DNA of 47,938 nucleotides, from assembly GCF_001039355.2 (NCBI RefSeq), contig NW_019773623.1, positions 24,134 to 72,071 of the forward strand, given 5' to 3'. Positions 24,235 to 35,076 of this stretch are shown piece by piece. Position numbers and translations under genes: made by a program. The notes below the pieces were generated by a model. That model was not told where the DNA came from. It ran no database searches and saw nothing but the letters and a program-made list of their open reading frames with translations. Source of the stretch: Lingula anatina. Lineage: Eukaryota; Brachiopoda; Lingulata; Lingulida; Lingulidae. The first letter of the stretch is position 1, and each line of letters starts with the position of its first letter.

Positions 24235-27200
24235 TATTTTATTTTTTTTTTAACAACTCCATCATCTTCTGACCAGACACTGATGGACCATAAAAGATTT
24301 TTGAAGTAAAAAAGGTTTTAATTTTTCACAATATTTCTTTCAAAATTATGAATGAAGACTTAAATATTTTTGGTTGTGCTGTAAGAAGGCATTACATCAA
24401 TATTTAATCAGGTTTATTTGATGCATAATATATATTTAAATTGTCAGCGATATCTTTAGCTGTCTTTAATGTACAGACTCACTTTGAAAGTCATTTTTTC
24501 TTCAGGAATTTAAAACTCTGGTTCAGTGATTATTACGATAGATAATGTGTGTTTGTTGCAAAATCCAGGTTATCCCAAATGTGAACCTCCCCCTTGATTT
24601 AGAAACCTGTAATTCTAAACCCTGGTGTGACATAAGGAAGGTAAGTACTGTAGCTACAATGTTTAATATTACATTTCTTTAAGAACCTTGGTATCATTGT
24701 AGATTTATAAAATGTTAGGTGTACAAATTGTGCATATTCAAAATAAATATTAGCTTAGTATGTTTATTGCACACATTAATAAAAAAATTATGACTTGTCT
24801 TTAATTTGTTGTAGGTTCAACAAATTTCATCTTTGTTGCACTCCCTGCCAGCTCAAAGTTCTGTGGTGATAACCTCTGCGGGCGCAATACTTACAGAACT
24901 TTTCACACATCAAGGTATGGATAGTAGGATTTGGTACTCATTTATATAGAAAAAATATGTGTAGAATTTCGGATAATGTGTTATTCAAGTCAGTCTGGTT
25001 TTATTAGGTACAGGTGACAGTTTGCAGAGTTGAGATACTAATCCATGTCTCCAAAGAATGAAGCCTTTGTGGTTTGGCAACTCTCTACTTATTTTATCAT
25101 TATTATTATTATTTTTTTTTTTTGTATTTTTTTTCATTCTAATTTGGAAGTAACATTTAAGAGAGAAATCATTTATCTCTGTTTTTTCTCCAGGTTTTGG
25201 CACCCTTTTTAAGATCACAGAACCAATCCACATGCACACCAGTTTTGATGAAGTGGACCGTGAGAGACTACTGGCTTTGTTTAACAGGTTGAACCACTCA
25301 TTACTTTATTTGTAAATTTGTATAATCCGCTGTGCTGTGATATTGAAAATTAGAACAAATAGTACTTTTGATGTACATGAACTGATAATATTTTTTTGTA
25401 CTGATAAAGACATGCCTTGAGATGAGATCACCTGGTAATACCTGTGCTTATGATAATGCTAAACTTCTCTTTATTTCCCTGCAGGTCATTTGGTAAAGAT
25501 CTCAATGAAAACTATTTCAACTTTATTGAGAAGAGATTGAATACTCTGTATTTATCTGAGAAGTGAGTTCCTATAGAAAATCTTTGAATTTTCTTTGTTT
25601 TGTTTTGGTCATCTTCAGACATTTATTTAAATTGATTGAATTAAAATGTAACTAGCATGTCATATGGTATGTCCACTCCATGGAGGTATTAGGCTTCGTT
25701 CACATGCAATGTCTATTTTCTAAATTCTATTTTCGGCATGTCTTATGATCACGGTCTGTGCACTGAATATCCCGCCGCGTAATTACTGGCAGCGCGAGCC
25801 AGTTACTATAAGTTACTATAAGTAGTAGTTTACATCCATTACTGGGAATCCATGCTAGGTTTAAATGTATTTTTAAAGAGCTATTTATACAAATACAAAA
25901 GTTCAAATGTAAAGAGTAATATAAGAAAATTTTATTTATCACAGGTATAATGCTGCGGCTGTCATAACCAATGAGTCGGAGGTAAAGGTGCCGTACCTGG
26001 ATAAGTTTGCTGTCAGTTTACAAAGTCAGGTACATGTACACATAGAAAAGGTTTTATCTTCTATTTAATTTTTACCCAGATTTTTTAATTATAATTTACA
26101 TCTTGATGTGTTTTACAACTTGATTCATTTTCACTATTGTTATTATTTTTAGTTTAGAGCTAACTTGTTTAATCTGTTGGAGCATAGTTATGAAATAGTT
26201 CAGATATTTTCTACAGAGGTGTACCCTGTAATTACTAGTGTTCTATGCAGTGTCGGATATCCTGTTTGAAGATTGCACCTTGCTCTTCTTTTTTTAAACG
26301 TAATTTACTTCTTTCAAATCACCAGGGTCAAGGGACAAGTGAAATGCTTTGGGATTGTATACGCAGAGATTTTGATAGTTTGTTTTGGAGATCACGTAGC
26401 AAAAACATGATCAACCCATGGTAAGATAATATAAATGAGGACCAGTATAAAGATTGAATATTTTAATACTTTCAGTCTGTAACAAAAGCCACAATTCAGA
26501 GGCAGATCCAGAGATATTTTCTGACAGTCTTCAAAATTATCTTTGTTGATCCATCCTCCATTTTTGACCGTCTTCCAACAGAAAAAATAGATACCCATCA
26601 ATGTAAACGTGAATTCTGACAGTCTTCCGGAAGACCCAGAAGACTGCCGCAATCCGCCCTTGCAATTCTTGCTAATGATAAGTATTCTACTTTACATGGT
26701 GTTTGATGTTAAGTAAATTGTTTGAGACCAGAGTTCTGATTTTGAGTAGTTTTTCACTTGTATTGGCCCAGTTTAACAAGTCAGGTTATTAATAACTTTG
26801 TACTTCAAACTATGTTCTTTTAATTACTTTTGTCAGGTATTTTAGAAGATCGGAAGGTAGTTGGAGCAATGGAGCTTGGATAGTATTTTGGTAATTGACT
26901 TCTTATATTACAGTTACTTTCACTGTGAAAAAAGTATTCAAGGACAAATAGCTTTATTTGAATTGTTTAAATCCACTCTCCTTGTTTGTCTCAGCGCTGT
27001 GCAGCAAAAACATACTTTCTATAACAACTAAAATCATAACCTCCTTGGCGGAGGTAATTAGACATATAATGTAAAAAATGATAAAGTAAAATGAAATTTG
27101 AAGTATGATTGTATAAAATGTGTGCCTTTATTACTTGTACTTTATATGTCAGGTATGGAATATCAGAGCACAAAATGACATCCTCCTTGATTGACTTTGC

Positions 27201-27816
27201 ATTGTCATTGTCCTCCTCATTTAAGGAAACTGGTGAGTAGACAGTTCCCTCTGAACCCTGATAAACATTAACTATGTACCTAAGTCCTCTGTAGGACTTG
27301 AGTTTTGAAAATGAATTTTCTGTTAAATGAGAAAAATGGACTTGTATCATACAAAGTGAGAAAAGGGTTAAGTTTGTTTTAGACTGCTAGTTGCTTTGTT
27401 TTGGCAGACATATAAAAAATTATCCTAAGTCAAAGTAAAGCAGTTAATTTCTTTCCTCTTTAAGTAATGACCATTTCCCATAATATGTAGGTAAAATGCA
27501 TGTATCCTTAGGCATTTTTAGAAAACCCAAGATGGCTGCCATTTGCTTAAAAGATATATAGTGCCCATTATAAAATTAAGTTTGTTTGTCAGTGTTTTTC
27601 CCATCCTCATTACCTCTATGATATACTAACATATCTGGCAGGCAACAACTGTATCCTTGGACATTTTGAGAAAATCTAAGATGGTGCCACTTAAATACAT
27701 GGGTTTTAACTAAGTATTTCTAGGGGAATATAATATGCATTGTCAAATAAAGTGTATTTCTCATTTATTTTTCTTTTCTTCCAGGAACTGGGGAAGACAA
27801 TACACTTGTAGAATAG
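21621..27816 (+). CDS. NAGS: N-acetylglutamate synthase, mitochondrial, 15 coding exons, 523 aa
   Basis: Makes N-acetylglutamate from acetyl-CoA and glutamate in the mitochondrial matrix; the product activates carbamoyl-phosphate synthetase. Exons: 21621-21796, 22210-22339, 22669-22788, 23157-23273, 23480-23598, 23937-24156, 24569-24640, 24815-24914, 25194-25287, 25485-25562, 25945-26029, 26326-26420, 26837-26890, 27153-27232, 27785-27816. The sum is 1,572 nt and all phases match. Residues 1-40 are basic and Ser/Arg-rich without acids until SSDTAENK, as in a matrix presequence. An amino-acid-kinase-like domain follows (about 90-355; DAKQARYWLKEFQ, GHIPILLSVGETQ, LNSTGGFYNENG, ITSAGAILTELF). 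The GNAT/NAT catalytic domain is at about 375-515 (YNAAAVIT, YLDKFAVSLQSQGQGTSEML, FWRSRSKNMINPWYFRRSEG, WIVFWYG). Length matches vertebrate NAGS (534 aa as I remember it). The gene runs head-to-head with CFAP65. Confidence 0.96.
22631..22658 (+). repeat. (ATTT)n microsatellite at a NAGS acceptor
   Basis: About seven ATTT units end roughly 10 bases before the acceptor TTACATAG|G of the exon 22669-22788, occupying the position of the polypyrimidine tract. Confidence 0.9.
23599..23648 (+). repeat. 25-bp tandem duplication of a NAGS splice donor
   Basis: Two perfect 25-bp copies, 23599-23623 and 23624-23648, each beginning GTATTTTATTAG. The first base is the intron's G, so a second GTATTT donor lies 25 nt downstream. 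Use of the second would add 25 nt and shift frame. Confidence 0.9.
24191..24234 (+). repeat. (ATT)n microsatellite in a NAGS intron
   Basis: An uninterrupted trinucleotide run of about 44 bases, some 35 bases past the donor of the exon 23937-24156, followed by a T-rich tract. Confidence 0.95.
26497..26662. mobile_element. Short non-autonomous DNA transposon, copy A (166 bp)
   Basis: Homologous to 30396-30554 over its length. Ends are CAGAGGCAGATCCAG and, on the complement, CAAGGGCGGATTGCGG, giving imperfect terminal inverted repeats. It is flanked by a 5-bp direct repeat CAATT (26492-26496, 26663-26667). The interior has several GTCTTCC-type subrepeats and no ORF. The CAGGGGCGGATC-like end resembles hAT-type MITEs; that assignment is inferred. 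It lies in the NAGS intron after exon 26326-26420. Confidence 0.7.
27500..27760. repeat. Two degenerate ~150-bp tandem repeats in the last NAGS intron
   Basis: A segment near 27500 (GTATCCTTAGGCATTTTTAG, then AAGATGGCTGCCA) recurs near 27650 (GTATCCTTGGACATTTTGAG, then AAGATGGTGCCA). In both, the tail is loosely alike. It is non-coding and looks like a decayed satellite or repeat fragment. Confidence 0.5.
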
Positions 27817-29358
27817 TGAGAAAGATAGAAAAGACGCCTTCAGTAACCAGCTTTGAGAGTGTAGTGCATGTTAGATTTGCAGTAACAGATTGTCACCAGT
27901 AGCAAACATAAAAATTGTTTGTTTGTCCGAGTTACAGTTTCAAACTCAGATCTTGATAATGTTCCTCTATCACAGCTGAATGACATTAAGAACTAATTTT
28001 TTTGTTTTTATTATAATTTTACCAAGTAAGGAATGGAAAGGGACAGATAACTGGGTAAAATCAATTTCAAAATTGTATTTACAGGACTAAACAAACTGCC
28101 TTTAAGAATGAGTTTTTATTTTATTTTATATATATATTTTACATCTTCAAATGGGCAATCATGGCAGTCCTCATGATGCCAGTTTCTGAAGGTGACATCT
28201 TGAATACAACAGGCCAGTCCCTTTGCAGCTGTATATGTCAGCCTGTCACGATCTCTGTAAACATCACATGGAAGCCAGTTGACAGGTGCTGTAAACTTAA
28301 CAATACATTTGTTGAATTTCAAATCAACAAACTAATTGTAACATACATAAGTTACACTTGATTTGAAGAAAGAGGTCTTTAGTGGTCATTTTACACATAT
28401 TTTCATAAAAATGCTAAACAATTTTTTTTTGTAACTTGTAATTATATCACATTTTAGTGATTCTATTGGTTCAGATATGGCAGTTGCAATAAAGTGAAAA
28501 CTGAGACCAGGAAAGTTTTTATGCAACTTAATTCTAAATGCATAATCTTTTAAACAGATGTTTACATATTAATTGCACATCACATTTGCTTTGTTACCAT
28601 GGTCGAGATACCATTTGTTGGCAGTTCTCATCACAAAAACTAAGCAAAGCAAAAAGGAAATTTTAGGCAACACCAAGAGTTCCTTAAAGTCTTCTCTGAC
28701 TTACAAATAATAAATATCCCCAATGCCATACAAAAACTGTAAACTGTTCTATCAAAGCGGTGAAACAGTAGAATGATAATGAATAACAGAATAACATCTG
28801 AAAATGTTTTAAAAACTATCCTAATATTACATGAACTTAATGTTGGACTTGATAGGAAAATTCAATGAATGTCTGATTGATGGAATTTTATCCTAAAGTG
28901 ATCTTTGCCTTAAATCAATTGTTGAAGATGATACCTATTGAACAAATGACTTGAGAATTCTACTTGGTACTGAAGGGTCTAAAAAACATTCTGATTATTG
29001 AATACATGACATGATATACAAAACTATGACTGTCACAGCAATAATTTTGTTTCTCTCTAACATACCAAGTGTTTAACTGAATAATCAACCTGAACAATCA
29101 ACTTGGCTTTAAGTGAGATGTGGGCACCATGATCATGGCTTGTTATCTCCTAAAGAAGTGCAGTTCTGAACAAAGCATTATTAAAAATAATTTCATTGTC
29201 TTTTTCACTTTACACATCACAACATAACATGATCAAAATAAATACTTATCTTAATTTCAAAAGGGTCTCTTCTATGATAACCAGTACACCATATATACAC
29301 ATTACCATATCAATAAAGAAATACCACCAAAACTATAAATAAAAATTATATAAAAGTG
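27817..29358. other. Convergent 3' region of NAGS and DNAJB11
   Basis: No supported exon. A plus-strand AATAAA at 28488-28493 is the first hexamer after the NAGS stop. Minus-strand AATAAA hexamers at 28115-28125 are the first I see after the DNAJB11 stop. If both are used, the two 3' UTRs overlap by about 370 bp. Confidence 0.45.
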
Positions 29359-32300
29359 TTAGTAACCTTGAAGGCCATTGTATACTTTTGTCTTCGATTC
29401 TTGTTTGAGAGCATTTTTGATAGCTGAAAGAGAAAAAATAGTTCATTTACATAACAGCCTGCAACATTAACCACTTGCCAGATTACCAATGCCAGTAAAA
29501 ATTGGATTGGGCAGGTGACATTTCTGAAAAACTGTCAGTTACTGGCTCTGCCAGGCCAGTGGAATTTTTTCACCTGTAATATACACTCCAATTTTTTTAT
29601 AAATGTACAAGCTAAATGTAGTGTTTTAAAGTACCTTTTGAAAACCCCATGTTTTTGTTTTTATTTATTATAGAAAATTCAATTAGTTAATTTAAGTAAT
29701 TTTTTTTAATTGGACTTGGTCCAGTAAATTTTGATTCAGGCCAGTAGATTAAAAGACTGGTGGCCCAGATGGTCTTTTAAGTTGAGAAGGATTTGGCTCA
29801 GACTGCATAATGGAAAAATGTCAAAGGAGATGTTGTGAAAGATTGATCACAACTGTGACACTCTATCAAATTAATTAGGGGAAAATATTGTTAACACACA
29901 TACCTTCTTTATCTTCATCTGTAAGTACCACTTTTGGAAATTCCACATCAAACGTTATAAACAAAGTTCCTTTCACGTTGTTGTTTTCATAGTTGGGCAT
30001 TCCTTCTCCTGCCTTGCGTATCCTAGCACCAGGCCAGGTAATTTTATCTCTGGTCACTTTGACCTAAATGATTAATAATTTTACTTTAATTTTTTAAACT
30101 TTTTCACATTATTATTGATCATATGCTTCAAACAAACTTTGCTTCAAATTACATGCCACACTTATCTGTAAAGTACAATTGTCAAAATACCACCACTTTA
30201 TGGGAAACGATGTTTAAAGAATACAATTTGTGCCAAGGTGAGTTTGCTTTCATGGGGTCTGATATGCTGAATTTAAATTTTGTCATTTAACTTAATGCCT
30301 ATACAACTCGCTACCTAAATACTTGCAGGATCTTGGTGTCATTTTACCATTTGATGTAGGGAACGCACCACAGTCATTGTTAAGTACTAAAACATCAGGG
30401 GCGGATCCAGAGATATTTTCTGACAGTCTTCCAAATTATCTTTGTTGATCCATCTTCCATTTTTGACCGTCTTCCGACAGAAAACATTAGATGGCTGACA
30501 ATGTAAACTTGAAAATCTGACCGTCTTCCAGTAGACGGCCTAAATCCACCCCTGAACATTGTATCAAAGTAACTGTAATTTGCCAGACAGATACCAATGA
30601 GAAAAGTGAACTGAATTTGTAGATTTAAATACCTTATGACCATCCAAGTGTTTAATCTCCATTTCAAAGCCATTGAGAGCATCCACTAGTGTTATAGTGA
30701 CATTAGTATAGAGGTCGTCCCCGCGACGCTCAAATTTTTTATGTCTGGAAAAAGTAATGAATAATCTGTATAAATTTGCATCATATTAAAATTGGAATTT
30801 AGCAGTTTTCCAATGTTTTGTGATAATGATCAATTAAACAAAACAAAGTGAAAAGCATATGATGAACAATCATGAAAGTATTTCCTGTTAAATACAACTC
30901 TGACTAAATTCAACACGTGCATGAAGCCTATGCCAGTATATAAATGCCTGTTAACTCTAAAAAATATGCAAATGTGGAAATTGGAATATTAAAATTTCGT
31001 ACTTTAGTTGGTTTATCTTAAATCTCAAATCCCCCGGTTCCCCATCTATGTGTGGTTCTCCTTCTGCCACAAAGGGGTACTCTTGTCCATTCCTCATGCC
31101 CGGTTCAATTTCAATTTCTAATAATTTTTCTTCTGGGACAAATCTAAAAAAGAAAAGGCAAATATTTAGGACTGTTGAGATTATTTTAAATTGTAATTTT
31201 ATTGGTCTTGAAAAGTTGCTTGCTTCTTGAAATTGTTTATTCCATCAATTTACATTTTATTTAAATTTATACAATAAACATTGTTTAAAGTCTATTTAGC
31301 ACTCACTTTACGTTAGGGCAATCATCACAGACTTGTTCTTGTGACATCTGGAACCTCCCTGGACCAAGCTGCACTGTCCTCATTTCGTGACGACAGTTAC
31401 ATTTTCTTGTTCCTTGGGCAGGTTTGGCAACTGGTTTGTATCTTATTACCTGTCAAATGAAAAGGTGGTCAGATTAACAGAGGTCAAATGAAGTCAAACA
31501 GCACAGAAGTGTGCCCGTTTAGCACATCAGTGCACCTCCACTTGGAGACTGAAATTTCAAACATTTCTTCAATGATTTATTTTTTTCACACATTCAACTG
31601 GTATAGCATGAATAATACTGAGTATTTCAACATGCGGTTTTCAAAAAAATATTAATTACGTCTGATGTGTCTACAAGTGATGGAAAAAAATTCTAAACTT
31701 GCCTCTACAAAATTTCCTGTGTATAATTCCTCTAAAGTGACATCCAAATTAACAACAACATCTCCACCTCTCGGCGTTTCTGACTCATGCTGCTTCATGT
31801 TACCTCCAAAAAAGCTGAAGTCGCCAAAGAAACTACAAAAAAGAAAAGAAAATATCAGTGTGTGTACATAAAATGATCATCACTTCAATAAATAATATTA
31901 TTGTCTTCGTACACCCCTCATATTTGAAAGTCAAATCATTTGAAGCAATGCATACAAAATATACTGCACTGTAAAAAGCATGTGATTTAAAAATTCAAAT
32001 TAAAACAAATTTAACTCCATGAAAGCAGTTTGACAAGGACAATGTACATGTAGTACCTAGAAAATGGATCACCACCCATGTCTTGCTTGTTTAATCCTTC
32101 CTCTCCATGCCTGTCATATATTTTTCTTTTATCAGGATCAGATAAAACCTGCAAAAGATGTCAGTTTATTCTAATTAATTTTCTCATTCCTGAAATAAAT
32201 TATGACAGAAATATAACAACTTGTAAAACAAACTGCTTTGTTACATATGTGAACCCTTGTTTGTTTCATTCACAGTTACATTTTTCATTTATATTCTGAT

Positions 32301-34082
32301 ATACAAAAGTCATGTACATTCTCTATATTTAGATTTTGTTCTGACATATACCTCATATGCTGCTCCTAAATTTTGAAATTTTTCATTAGCTTCTGCATCC
32401 CCTTTGTTTTTATCTGGATGCATTTCTTTAGCCAGGCGCCTGTATGCTCTTTTGATCTGATTAGTGTCTGCATTTCTTGGTACACCAAGAATATTATAGA
32501 AGTCTCTCCTGAAATTAATATGTCACATAGACAATGTAAATATGACACTTTTTTTCTACAGTGACTGAGTTATTGCATAGTTATTATGATTGTTTTGTAG
32601 ACCAAATAGTCATAGTCTTGCATTTCCATTTATCTTAAAATATGAATTTATATGGCAAGTTTTGCTGCTAACAAAAATCACACATCAAACCCAAACCCAC
32701 TTACTTTTAATTTTTACCATGTCTATACATTATGTAAGGAGCCTAAATTGTAATGCTTGTTCCCTTAACGTATGTTCTGGGCCATAAAATTTTAATTTTT
32801 GTATCGCGTTTCGATAAATTTTGTATTTATTCAGTCATGGTAAATTATATATAACATAAGGATGTTTTTAAACTGTAACTCGAGGGGCTTTGCGTTGTTG
32901 CTAATACTACATGATGTGTTCCCCAGAAAAATTGTCAGAAAGTGTCATCTTGCCCAAGTACTTGGTGCACTGGGAAATTGCTGTCTGGAAAATACATTGT
33001 GATTCCATGATTTTTTTTATATTTCTGATATAATATTTGGACCACAGTCCACTGATGGAAAATAGTTTATTAAAATGGTTATATTACTGTCAGTAGAATG
33101 TATTTTTCTGTTCTTACAATATTCAGTGACAGGCAAACTAGAGTCATTGAAAAAAAAAATTAACTGGTCTACACAGAATATTATCATAATTTTACAATGT
33201 TATACTTGTAGGAGATAAATTAAAGAACAAAACTGGTGATTATTGAATTTTCAAAGTGAGTAAAACCTTTCCACAGCTGGATGTTTTGCATCTGTGACAG
33301 TAATGCATGACAATTTCTTTTTGGGATTAAATGATGAATTTTTTTTATTATTCATAGTTTCAGGAGAGTGAAACATTGATACAAAATACAATCAACATAG
33401 TTTGTAATCTGTGCACAAATCATTTTTAAAGCATGCCTGTGAACTCATTTGCACCTCTGTAATTGGGTTTGGGTGATCAATGAACAGCTTTAACCAGATC
33501 TTATTTCACAATAACATAAGTAGGAAAACTACAGAGTACAGTTATCCAGACAAGTTTTTTTTAGGAATTTATTCGTGAATTAAACCAAAGGGCCAAAAGG
33601 AAATGACTTTCTTAACACAGCTACCTGTATTATTAAGAAGTTAAGAAAATCATGTAAAATGTGTGCAATGCAATGCAACGAAGCTTATTTCATGTCGGAA
33701 GGTTTGTGCAATATAGAGTAAAATTGTCTGAGTGATACCGTCAGGACAATTATCCCGATATTGCCAACAACTATCAATAAGCACAGTGCATCCGTCAAAA
33801 CAACAACACATGTCTACGTCCTGTTCAGTAAAATGGTCCAATCATAGTCATCCACGTTTTTGTCTGCAGACTTTTCATCTAAGAAACGTCAAATTGTGTG
33901 TTAAAACCACATGTTATAACGTGAAGTGAAACTAAATAAAGAGGAAAAACTCTAACCGAAAAATCAAAATAATTCTAACGCCGATAATCAGATTTACCAA
34001 AGTCTACTTACCCCCCTAAAACTTGAACTAGCAGCAGAAAAAAGTTTGCCAAAAAGATCCACCGGTTCATGGGGGTCGCCAT
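29359..34082 (-). CDS. DNAJB11: DnaJ homolog subfamily B member 11 (ERdj3), 9 exons, 356 aa
   Basis: Soluble ER-lumen Hsp40 that delivers unfolded clients to BiP/HSPA5 and stimulates its ATPase. Exons in coding order: 34012-34082, 32352-32508, 32057-32148, 31703-31832, 31307-31449, 31003-31143, 30633-30744, 29904-30063, 29359-29423. The sum is 1,071 nt with all phases correct. Residues 1-23 are a signal peptide with core [16 protein letters not shown]. The J domain starts RDFYNILG, with HPD at 54-56. A Gly/Phe-rich linker follows ([16 protein letters not shown]). The substrate-binding region has the cysteine insert CNC (167-169) and CDDC (191-194). The tail ends KVYNGLQGY with no KDEL, as in vertebrate ERdj3 (358 aa as I remember it). 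The intron after exon 4 starts with GC. The gene runs head-to-head with MCRS1. Confidence 0.97.
29470..29790. repeat. Possible degenerate repeat in the last DNAJB11 intron
   Basis: A stretch rich in recurring CCAGT and GGCCAGT words around an A/T-rich middle (for example GGCCAGTGGAA near 29561, GGTCCAGTAAA near 29718 and GGCCAGTAGA near 29737). It is non-coding and looks like decayed interspersed repeat. The boundaries are uncertain. Confidence 0.25.
30396..30554. mobile_element. Short non-autonomous DNA transposon, copy B (159 bp)
   Basis: Terminal inverted repeats: CAGGGGCGGATCCAGAGA on the left, and CAGGGGTGGATTTAGGCC on the complement of the right end. A 5-bp target-site duplication AACAT flanks it (30391-30395, 30555-30559). 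It is similar throughout to copy A at 26497-26662 and in the same orientation. It lies in the DNAJB11 intron between exons 29904-30063 and 30633-30744. Confidence 0.78.
33842..34011. other. 5' part of DNAJB11 intron 1
   Basis: DNAJB11 intron 1 spans 32509-34011, the longest intron of the gene. I see no gene or recognisable element in it. Confidence 0.5.
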
Positions 34083-34315
34083 ATTGGTATCTGCCACGCC
34101 AGAAAAGTGCATTGTGGGGGACTCTTTTTAGATGTACAAATTGTGTCATAAAAATTATAAACATTTTCTCATTTTGTCATCAATTTGAGTATAATATCTT
34201 ATCAGCAGACTTATTTGGGGTATAATTAATATAATATTAAGGAGAAAATCGTAGAATCTCGTGCACGTGCGAGGTGCTTCCTATTATACACATTAGTTGT
34301 TTCCTGTTGAAGAAG
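34083..34315. promoter_or_regulatory. Bidirectional promoter, DNAJB11 (-) / MCRS1 (+)
   Basis: The DNAJB11 start codon (34082) and the likely first MCRS1 5' UTR exon (donor GAAGAAG|GTAGGT at 34315/34316) lie about 230 bp apart. On the minus strand, 34108-34120 reads CCCCCACAATGCA, close to the ZNF143/THAP11 core. A CACGTG E-box is at 34264-34269. No TATA box is evident. Confidence 0.55.
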
Positions 34316-35061
34316 GTAGGTTGGTGGAAATACTTAAAGTGCTTATTATGATGTAAGACAGTAAGAGTGTGAACAAAATCATTGAAGACATTTGACTTAA
34401 TCAGATCTACAAGTACCTGGTCTGGCCTTCTCTACCATGGTCTAGCAAAACAAAAATTTCTATTTCAAAACGCTACTCTTACACAAATTACTCTGGCACA
34501 ACATTTCAAAAGCTTTGTTTCCCCGCCACTTACAAGTTGAACTTCCAAGTTCAGTCAGTTTCTTCGTGCGTCCTTACTCGTCCTGAATTATCTGCCATTG
34601 CATACATTATTTTACAATTTACAAACCAAGGCTGTGAGTTTATCAAAGTTAAATTTGCTGTCATCTTGATCGTATATAAAAATAATAATTAAAGTAGTAG
34701 TATTGTGCCTGGTGCAATTGCCCATATTTGTGGCATTTCATCTTTCAATAAGACAGAGTAAAAAATTCCTTATGTCTCTCTGAGAAAATAACTTTAAATC
34801 ACATTGACAGGTACACGTATGTTCACACAAACAGAGAGGGTAGGCTGTGGCTTCACCTTTGGAAGAGATCTATATATACCTTTCACTCTCCCTTCTAACA
34901 GTTCTATGTTTGAAAATATAATTGTGATGATATCTTACCCTTTATGGAAGTTTACTCCTGTTGCCAGGCCAGTTTTTATGGCTTATAAGAGCTAACATAT
35001 AAAATTCAATGAAAATGTCAAAATTACTGTGTAAGACATCTCTGTTCATTTTTTTTTTCAG
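34316..35061 (+). other. MCRS1 5' UTR intron
   Basis: It runs from GTAGGT at 34316 to a T-rich tract and CAG at 35059-35061. No coding features were seen. Confidence 0.5.
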
Positions 35062-35076
35062 GAGAATTGCCTAAAA

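Noticed and set aside
23827-24309. 160-codon plus-strand ORF read as one protein
   Set aside because: Only 23937-24156 is a NAGS exon. The rest reads through intron, including the (ATT)n tract that gives a poly-isoleucine run.
28116-28322. 68-codon minus-strand ORF with several cysteines in the NAGS/DNAJB11 convergent region
   Set aside because: No splice-site or family support, and it lies in probable 3' UTR. The overlapping plus-strand frame is equally open, so it is treated as chance.
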